Of a DNA stretch of 64,000 nucleotides, positions 57,569 through 64,000 are shown piece by piece (the stretch's first letter is position 1; the number at the start of each line of letters is the position of its first letter). Source of the DNA: Nocardia inohanensis NBRC 100128 (GTDB lineage Bacteria > Actinomycetota > Actinomycetes > Mycobacteriales > Mycobacteriaceae); the NCBI RefSeq assembly GCF_001612945.1, contig NZ_BDBK01000016.1, positions 372,001 to 436,000 on the forward strand, read 5' to 3'. The notes beneath the pieces are model-generated. The model worked only from the letters and a program-made list of their open reading frames with translations, was not told where the DNA came from and made no database searches. Made by a program: the position numbers and the translations under genes.

Positions 57569-58554
57569 GAGTCCGCTCCCTCGAGTGGATCTCTGTCGGT
57601 CGGATAGCCGGTGAGCGTGAGGAATACGTCGTCGAGGGAGGGGCGGCGCAGCGCGATGTCGACCAGTTCCAGTCCGGCGCTGTCGAGTCGGCGCAGCGCC
57701 TCGGCGAGGGTCTTCGCGCCCTCCGGCGCCGGGATGGCGAGCCGGTCCGAATCCCCGGACAGCGCTTCCCGGTTGGCGGCGGGCAGCAGATCGCCGAGTG
57801 CGCGGACGATCTCCGGCAGCTCCTCCAGCCGCAAGGGCACCACCTCGCAATAGCTGCCGCCGGTGCGCGCCTTGAGTTCGTCGGCGGTGCCGTCGGCGAT
57901 CACCACGCCGTGGTCGATGACGATGATCCGGTCGCACAACGCGTCTGCCTCCTCCAGGTACTGGGTGGTCAGCAGCGTGGTGATGCCGTGCTTGCGGAAT
58001 CCGCCCACCAGATCCCAAACCCCTTGGCGGCTACGGGGATCCAAACCGGTGGTGGGTTCGTCCAGGAACACCACCTCCGGCCGCACCACCAGCCCGCAGG
58101 CGATATCGATGCGCCGCCGCATACCGCCGGAGTAGGTGCCGACCCGTCGCCCGGCCGCCGCGTCCAGATCGAATTCGGCGATCAGTTCGTCGGCGCGGAC
58201 CTTGGCGGCACGCTTGCGCAGACCCATCAGCCGCCCGAACATGACCAGGTTCTCGTAACCGCTCAAAGCATCGTCCAGCGCGGCGAACTGACCGGTCAGC
58301 ATGATGCTGCGCCGCACCGCCGCCGCATCGCCGGTGACGTCGTGCCCGGCCACCAGTGCGCGCCCGGCATCGGGGGAGATGAGGGTGGACAGAATATTGA
58401 CGGTGGTGGTCTTGCCCGCGCCGTTGGGTCCGAGAATGCCGAGCACCTCGCCGGGTGCGGCCTTGAAGGTGATGCCGCGCAACGCTCGCACCGCACCGAA
58501 GGATTTCTCGACGCCTTCGACGACCACGCCGTCCACGCCGCTGCCGGGTTTCAC
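57565..58554 (-). CDS. drrA: DrrA-family ABC transporter ATP-binding protein
   Basis: This 329-residue ATPase shows Walker A LGPNGAGKTTT near residue 42, signature YSGGMRRRIDIA, Walker B VVFLDEPTTGLDP and a His switch later (RLIVID region). The C-terminal extension after residue 230 (ADELKARTGGSYCEVVP) is typical of DrrA-type drug exporters. GTG 58554 overlaps the NRPS stop as GTGA, giving tight translational coupling. It couples ATP hydrolysis to the two permeases downstream. Confidence 0.93.
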   Translation of the reverse strand: MKPGSGVDGVVVEGVEKSFGAVRALRGITFKAAPGEVLGILGPNGAGKTTTVNILSTLISPDAGRALVAGHDVTGDAAAVRRSIMLTGQFAALDDALSGYENLVMFGRLMGLRKRAAKVRADELIAEFDLDAAAGRRVGTYSGGMRRRIDIACGLVVRPEVVFLDEPTTGLDPRSRQGVWDLVGGFRKHGITTLLTTQYLEEADALCDRIIVIDHGVVIADGTADELKARTGGSYCEVVPLRLEELPEIVRALGDLLPAANREALSGDSDRLAIPAPEGAKTLAEALRRLDSAGLELVDIALRRPSLDDVFLTLTGYPTDRDPLEGADS

Positions 58555-61500
58555 TGGGTTCCTCCGAGATATTCGTCGAGGAGTGCGGCGATGGCCGCCA
58601 GCGCATCCGGCGCGGTGAGTTCCTCGTGGGTGGCCTCGATGTCGTGGCTGGTGATCTCGCCCGTGATCCAGGGATGCCAGCCCTGCGGTCCGAAGATCTC
58701 CTGACGGTCCACGGTGGCGCTGAAATACAGTGCGTCACCGTGATATACCGGCCGCTGATAGCCGGTACGGGTGCGGGCGGACGCGTTGTAGGAGGCGGCC
58801 ATGCGCTCCAAAGTCGTTGCGTCCACCAGGGATACGCCGCCCATGCGATCGCGGATCAGGTCCGCGGCCTCCTGCGCGGTGGCGTCGGCGGGCATATCGG
58901 TGATGCCGAAGACCGATCCGAAGGCGGCGACGAACGAACCGGCGGTGAGCTTTTCGATGCTGTGGCCGTCGATATCGGTGCTGTCGGCGTCCAGTAGCAC
59001 CAGTGCGCCCATCTCGGCGCCCTGCTCCTTCAGCTGCACCGCGACCGCGTGCGCGATCAGCCCGCCGAAGGACCAGCCGAGCACGTGGTAGGGGCCTTCG
59101 GGTTGCAGGCGGCGGATTTCGCGGGCGTAACGCTCGGCGAAGTCCTCGATGCTGTCGGCGTGGGCGTCGCCGGACAGGTCGGGGGCTTGCAGGCCGTAGA
59201 TGGGACGGCCGGGCGCCAGCTGCTCGGCGAAACCGAGGTAGGTCCAGGCGATTCCGGAGGAGGGGTGGATGCAGAACAGGGCGGGGCGTTCGCCGCCGAG
59301 GCGAATCGGCAGCACCACGTCGAGGCCGAGGCCGGGCGACGAATCCGCCTGTGCGGCGGCGAGTTCGGCTTCGGCCGCGGCTCGCGCCCGGTCGGTCATG
59401 AACCGCACTTCTGCGGCGGCGGCTTCCTGCGCGGCGGGTGAGGCGGCGAAATCGGCTGCCGCAGTCAGGGTTTCCACCCACAGCCAGGCCAGCGCCGCCA
59501 CATCGCCGCGCCCCAGCAGCGTGCCCGGATAGGTGAAGGTGGCCTGCATGCGGTCACCGACCACCACGGCATTGATCTCGACCTCGGCGGTCACCGGGAC
59601 GTCCGGGCTCTCGGGGGCGTGCAGGTCGCCGAGTTCGTCGGTCGGCAGCCAGCCCAGCCCTTCCAGTCCGGCCGGGATATCGGCGGCGGCGTAGCGGCCC
59701 AGATAGTTGAACCCGATCCGCCCGGGTACCCGCCGCGGCAGCTGCGATCCGGTTTCGTCGTTCAGATAGCGCAGCAGCCCGTACCCGATGCCCTTGTCCG
59801 GGACATCGAGCAGCTGATGCTTGACCGCGCGGATCACCTCACCCATTCCCGGGCCGCCGGTGCGCGCCGCCTCGAGATCGATGCCCGGCAGGTCCAGCCG
59901 GACCGGGTACACGGTGGTGAACCAGCCGATGGTGCGGGACAGGTCCGCGCCCGGAACGATCTCCTGCTGTCGTCCATGTCCTTCCATACGGATCAGCACC
60001 GAATCGGGTTCGTTTCCGTTCGATCCGCGCCAGCGCTGCACGGCCAGCGCCAGGGCCGCGAGCAGGGCATCCTCGACGGTGCCGTCGAACAGGCCCGGCA
60101 AGGTGGTGAGCAGCGCGGTGGTGACCTCCTCGGGCACCGTGATGTCGATGGCCCGCACCCGCGCGGCGGTGTCGATGCCCGGATCGAGTTCGCGCGGGCC
60201 GATGGCCGGGTCGGCGGTGGCGGCGACAGCGCGCCAGTACTCGAGTTCGGCGGTGCGGGACGGGCGCCGCGCCTCCTCGTGCAGGGCGTGCGCCCAGCGC
60301 CGCACCGAGGTCCCGGGTTCGGCGAGCACCGGATCGGCGCCGCCGGAGAGCTGCGCCCAGGCCGCGATCAGATCGGGCACCAGGATGCGCCAGGAGACGC
60401 CGTCGATGACCAGGTGATGGGCCACCAGAATGAGGCGGCCGGCGTGCTGGGGGTCGACCGGATCCAGCCACACCAGTTGCAGCATGACGCCCTCGGCGGG
60501 ATCGAGGCGCTCGAACGCGGAATCCAATTCGGTGGCGGCGTATTCGCGCAGCTCCACGGCGCTGGCGGTGCTGAATTCGATGCGATGCAGCACCTTGTCC
60601 ACCTCGACCGTGCCGGGTTCGCCGGTGCTCAGCCGCCACTGCCCGTCCTGCTGCCGCAACCGGGCCCGCAGCATGTCGTGCCGATCGACCACGGCGGTGA
60701 CGGTGGCGACGATCTGCTCGCGGGTGATGCCGCGCGGCATCTCCAGTACGGCGGTCTGGGCGAAGCGGCCGAAGTCGCCGCCGCGCTCCAGCATCCAGGA
60801 CACGATGGGCGTCAACGGGATGTCGCCGACCCCGCCGCCCGGCAGCTCCTCCAGCACGATGGCCTCGCCGGCCTCCTCGGCGAGGGCGGCCAGCGCGGCG
60901 ACGGTGCGATGCTCGAACACCTGCAAGGGGCTCAGTTCGAGGCCGTGCAGCCGTGCCCGCGACACCAGCTGGATGGCCAGGATGCTGTCGCCGCCGAGCG
61001 CGAAGAACGAATCGTGCACCCCGACGCGATCGCGCCCGAGCAGTTCGGCGACAATGGCGGCCAGGGCCTTCTCGGTCGCCGTGGACGGGGCCCGGTACTC
61101 GGTTTCGGCTTCGAAAACCGGTTCCGGCAAGGCTTTCCGATCCAGTTTGCCCACCGCGTTGAGTGGGACCGCATCGAGCACGACGAACGCCGACGGGACC
61201 ATATACCCCGGCAGGCTGTCGGCGGCATGCGCGCGGATCGCCGTGAGATCCAGCTCGCGGCCGCCCTCCGGCAGCAGGTAGGCCGCCAGCGCGGTCGCCC
61301 CGCCGGGCCCGGAAACGCCCAGGGTGACAGCGAATTCCACGCCCTCGGCGCGCGCCAGCACCGCGTCGATCTCACCGAGTTCGATGCGCTGACCACGCAC
61401 CTTCACCTGGAAGTCGGTGCGCCCCAGGTACTCCAGCGTCGGCAGGTGCAGATCGCCGGTCCAGCGCACCAGGTCGCCGGTGCGATACATCCGCGCACCG

Positions 61501-64000
61501 GGGCCGCCGTAGGGATTGGTGACGAAGCGGCCCGCCGTCAGCGCGGGCCGTGCGTGATACCCGCGTGCCAAGGCCGGACCGGCGAGGTACAGCTCCCCGG
61601 CCACCCCCATCGGCACCGGACGCAGCCGATCATCGAGCACCAGTGTCTCGGCGCCCCGGATCGGCCGCCCGATGGTGACCGGCTGCCCAGGGCGCAAAGG
61701 CGTGGAAGCCGTTGCCCAGATGGTGAATTCGGTCGGTCCGTACAGGTTGACCAGCATCCGGCCGGGAGCCCACTTCTCCACCAGCTCCGGCCCGATCGCC
61801 TCACCGGCCACCGCGAGCACCCGCACGCTGGTGACCACCGCCGGATCCATGGTCGCCAGCGCCGACGGGGTGATCACCAAGTGTGTGACCTGATGCGCGG
61901 CAATGAGATCCGACAGGGCCTCGCCACCGAACACATCCGGCGGCGAGATCACCGCCGTGCCCCCGGCCCCGAACGCCATCAGCGCCTCGAACGCGGAGGC
62001 GTCGAAACTCGGCGACGCGACCTGCAATACCCGCGAATTCTCGTCCAGCCCCAGCAATTCCCGCTGCGCCGCAACCAGATCCGCGATTCCGCCGTGCGAT
62101 ACCGAAACGCCCTTCGGCATGCCGGTGGATCCGGAGGTGTAGATCAGCCATGCCGGATGATCAGCCGACGCCGTCGGTGGCCGCAGTCGCGAACCACCGG
62201 GCCGGATCGCCGATTGCCCGGTGCGCGCGAAGAACTGCGGCGGCCGCGCGCCGCCCTGAGCCCGCGGCGCCGCCTGCGGCGGGCGCGGACCCGACTGCGG
62301 TACGCGCGGTCCGCCCGGCGCCGAACGCGGCTCGGGCTGTGCCCAGCGGAATCCCCGTTGTCCGGCGCGCGGTTCGAAATGCGGTGGCCGTGCACCGGAC
62401 CCCGAGGGGCGGAGTCCGGGGCGCGGCGCTCCCGGGTGCGGCCGCATCGGCCGCGGTTCGGGGTCCGTGGATTCCCGCTGCTGCGCCCGGAGCGCCGGCG
62501 CGGGGGTGAGCGATTGCCTGTCGTCGAGGACGAGCCAGGTGACGGTGTCCGGCAGCACCTCGCGGTGGGCGGAGATCGTCAGGCCCAGCAGGGCGCCGGA
62601 ATCGGAGAGCATGTGTTCGATGCGGTCGAGCGGATACCGGGGGTCGACGGGGACGAAGGCCGCGCCGACCTTGGCGGTGGCCCAGATGGCGGTGAGCAGT
62701 TCCACGCCGCGCGAGAGCGCCAGGGCGACAACCGTTTCCGGTCCCGCACCGGCCGCGGTGAGGTGCCTGGCCAGCCGTGCGGAGTCGGCATCCAAACGCC
62801 GGTAGGACAGGCTGCGGCCCGCGGCGATGACGGCGGTGTGATCCGGACGCGTCGCGGCGGCGTCCTGCAATACCTCGGCGAGGGTGCGGGTGCCGGTGGT
62901 GCGCGGTCCGCGGCGGGGCACCAGCGCGGCGCGTTCTGAGTCGTCGAGCAGGTCGATATCGGAGATCCGGATATCCGGGTCGGCGGTGATCGCGTCGAGC
63001 ACGCGCCGCCAGCGGGTGAGCAGCAGTGCGGCCGTGGCCTCGTCGAACAGATCCACGGCGTAGGTGAGCGTGCCGTCCAGTCCGGTCGTCGCGCCGGGGG
63101 CGGGTTCACGCAGGTCGAAGGTGAGATCGAACTGCGAGGCGTCGCGGACGATCGGCTCGACTTCCACTCGCAGACCGGGGAATTCGAGCACCGGGGCGGT
63201 GAAGTTCTGCAAGGACAGCGACACCTGGAACAACGGATGATGCGCGGTCGATCGCGCCGGATCCAGCACCTGCACCAGCCGCTCGAACGGCACGTCCGCA
63301 TTGGCGAACGCATCCAGATCGGCCGTCCGCACCTGGGCCAGGAACTCCCGGAACCCCAGGCTCGGATCGACCGGCGTCCGCAAGGCGAGCGTATTGACGA
63401 ACATCCCGACCATATCGTCGAGCGCCGCCTCACCCCGCCCGGACATGGCGGTGCCCACCAGCACATCCGGCGTCCCCGCCAGCCGCGACAGCAGCACGGC
63501 CAGCGCGGCATGCACGACCATGAACAAACTGCTCTCGGTCCGTGCCGCCAATTCCCCCAGCGCCCCGTGCATCTCGCTCTCGATGCCGAACGCCAGATCC
63601 GCGCTCCGCATACTCTGCACCGCCGGCCGCGGCCGGTCCGTCGGCAACTCCAGTACATCCGGAGTCCCCGCCAGCCGCTCACTCCAGTACCGAACCTGCT
63701 GAGCCGCAACGGATTCCGGATCCCGATCGTCGCCCAGCAATTCCCGTTGCCACAACGAGTAATCGGAGTACTGCACCCGCAACTCCGGTCGCACGTCCTC
63801 CGCCCCGGCGCACCGCGCCAGATACGCGCCCACCAGATCCGCGGCCAACGGGGCCATGGACGCGCCGTCCGCACTGATGTGATGCACGACCAGCACCACG
63901 ACGTGCACATCATCGCTTCGCGAATCCGCGCCCACGGCCGTGGGACTCGGCCCGCGCTCCCCGGACTCGGCGGAAATCACCGGATCGGTCGTCGCGCCGC
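58551..64000 (-). CDS. Nonribosomal peptide synthetase, last module C-A-T-E-TE (N-terminus outside window)
   Basis: This synthetase is open to the window edge, so earlier modules lie beyond 64000. In order on the minus strand: the end of a condensation domain (HHISADG near 63880); an adenylation domain with YTSGSTGMPKG (62109-62141), FDASAFEAL, YGPTEFTIW and LGEIDAVL; a carrier domain LGGDSILAIQL (about 60990); an epimerisation domain with HHLVIDGVSWRIL, EGHGRQ, TIGWFTTVYP and GIGYGLLRYL; and a thioesterase with GWSFGG (59061-59085) and a C-terminal His in ATHEEL. Specificity residues read D, A, F, V, A, A, L, I, W by hand alignment; no confident substrate. About 110 residues of Pro/Arg-rich sequence interrupt the A domain. 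Confidence 0.93.
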   Translation of the reverse strand, partial: GATTDPVISAESGERGPSPTAVGADSRSDDVHVVVLVVHHISADGASMAPLAADLVGAYLARCAGAEDVRPELRVQYSDYSLWQRELLGDDRDPESVAAQQVRYWSERLAGTPDVLELPTDRPRPAVQSMRSADLAFGIESEMHGALGELAARTESSLFMVVHAALAVLLSRLAGTPDVLVGTAMSGRGEAALDDMVGMFVNTLALRTPVDPSLGFREFLAQVRTADLDAFANADVPFERLVQVLDPARSTAHHPLFQVSLSLQNFTAPVLEFPGLRVEVEPIVRDASQFDLTFDLREPAPGATTGLDGTLTYAVDLFDEATAALLLTRWRRVLDAITADPDIRISDIDLLDDSERAALVPRRGPRTTGTRTLAEVLQDAAATRPDHTAVIAAGRSLSYRRLDADSARLARHLTAAGAGPETVVALALSRGVELLTAIWATAKVGAAFVPVDPRYPLDRIEHMLSDSGALLGLTISAHREVLPDTVTWLVLDDRQSLTPAPALRAQQRESTDPEPRPMRPHPGAPRPGLRPSGSGARPPHFEPRAGQRGFRWAQPEPRSAPGGPRVPQSGPRPPQAAPRAQGGARPPQFFARTGQSAIRPGGSRLRPPTASADHPAWLIYTSGSTGMPKGVSVSHGGIADLVAAQRELLGLDENSRVLQVASPSFDASAFEALMAFGAGGTAVISPPDVFGGEALSDLIAAHQVTHLVITPSALATMDPAVVTSVRVLAVAGEAIGPELVEKWAPGRMLVNLYGPTEFTIWATASTPLRPGQPVTIGRPIRGAETLVLDDRLRPVPMGVAGELYLAGPALARGYHARPALTAGRFVTNPYGGPGARMYRTGDLVRWTGDLHLPTLEYLGRTDFQVKVRGQRIELGEIDAVLARAEGVEFAVTLGVSGPGGATALAAYLLPEGGRELDLTAIRAHAADSLPGYMVPSAFVVLDAVPLNAVGKLDRKALPEPVFEAETEYRAPSTATEKALAAIVAELLGRDRVGVHDSFFALGGDSILAIQLVSRARLHGLELSPLQVFEHRTVAALAALAEEAGEAIVLEELPGGGVGDIPLTPIVSWMLERGGDFGRFAQTAVLEMPRGITREQIVATVTAVVDRHDMLRARLRQQDGQWRLSTGEPGTVEVDKVLHRIEFSTASAVELREYAATELDSAFERLDPAEGVMLQLVWLDPVDPQHAGRLILVAHHLVIDGVSWRILVPDLIAAWAQLSGGADPVLAEPGTSVRRWAHALHEEARRPSRTAELEYWRAVAATADPAIGPRELDPGIDTAARVRAIDITVPEEVTTALLTTLPGLFDGTVEDALLAALALAVQRWRGSNGNEPDSVLIRMEGHGRQQEIVPGADLSRTIGWFTTVYPVRLDLPGIDLEAARTGGPGMGEVIRAVKHQLLDVPDKGIGYGLLRYLNDETGSQLPRRVPGRIGFNYLGRYAAADIPAGLEGLGWLPTDELGDLHAPESPDVPVTAEVEINAVVVGDRMQATFTYPGTLLGRGDVAALAWLWVETLTAAADFAASPAAQEAAAAEVRFMTDRARAAAEAELAAAQADSSPGLGLDVVLPIRLGGERPALFCIHPSSGIAWTYLGFAEQLAPGRPIYGLQAPDLSGDAHADSIEDFAERYAREIRRLQPEGPYHVLGWSFGGLIAHAVAVQLKEQGAEMGALVLLDADSTDIDGHSIEKLTAGSFVAAFGSVFGITDMPADATAQEAADLIRDRMGGVSLVDATTLERMAASYNASARTRTGYQRPVYHGDALYFSATVDRQEIFGPQGWHPWITGEITSHDIEATHEELTAPDALAAIAALLDEYLGGTQ

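Noticed and set aside
59619..62939. 1106-residue open frame antisense to the NRPS
   Set aside because: It is a shadow frame caused by high GC; the opposite strand carries all NRPS motifs and no motif is readable here.

Overview
The window is high-GC actinobacterial DNA. Gene content and order fit the mycolic-acid-containing Mycobacteriales, most likely Nocardia or a close relative. GTG starts, ATGA/GTGA stop-start overlaps, candidate leaderless starts and long hairpins with few trailing T residues all fit. Compared from memory with Mycobacterium tuberculosis, the backbone follows the Rv2920c-Rv2864c block: amt-glnB-glnD, ffh, rpsP-KH-rimM-trmD, rplS-lepB-rnhB, yraN-comM-dprA-viuB-xerC, rpsB-tsf, pyrH-frr-cdsA-rlmN, dxr-rip1-ispG-GNAT-PBP. 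Lineage-specific genes are inserted between these blocks.

Layout. 1-3.8 kb: ammonium uptake and PII signalling (amt truncated at its 5' end, glnK, glnD). 3.9-9.9 kb: ffh, a heptad-repeat coiled-coil gene, a GntR regulator divergent from an amidohydrolase, a reductase-fold protein and a 26-codon ORF. 10.1-15.0 kb: the rpsP ribosome/tRNA operon, a secreted protein and tex. 15.0-15.55 kb: non-coding DNA with two related hairpins and a long inverted repeat. 15.5-19.6 kb: a methyltransferase, a membrane protein and a ThDP-dependent 2-keto acid decarboxylase. 19.8-28.0 kb: rplS, lepB, rnhB, DUF2469, yraN, comM, an unrecognised Cys-rich ORF, dprA, xerC and an N-formylglutamate amidohydrolase. 28.3-35.7 kb: a siderophore-interacting protein behind a probable iron box, YqeY-like and DUF1990 proteins, an M23 peptidase, rpsB-tsf, a small secreted protein, and a cupin/NmrA pair divergent from an HTH regulator. 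35.9-39.9 kb: pyrH-frr-cdsA and rlmN. 39.9-45.5 kb: accessory and secreted proteins, including tandem glycine-zipper paralogues. 45.7-55.1 kb: the MEP-pathway genes dxr and ispG, the site-2 protease rip1, a TerD/DUF2510/HNH fusion, endonuclease V, a GNAT protein and a lipoprotein PBP. 55.3-64.0 kb, minus strand: the last module of a large NRPS (C-A-T-E-TE) translationally coupled to a DrrA/DrrB-type exporter, followed by a nitrobindin-like protein.

How the genes work together. Most of the window is conserved housekeeping: translation, protein targeting, DNA processing, isoprenoid and phospholipid precursors. Accessory interest is concentrated in four places: the Ter-domain/HNH fusion, the tandem glycine-zipper pair with near-identical 3' halves, the long inverted repeat after tex, and the NRPS/exporter operon, whose adenylation domain carries an unusual Pro/Arg-rich insertion. 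All functions are assigned by reading motifs and recalling families; no database search was run.
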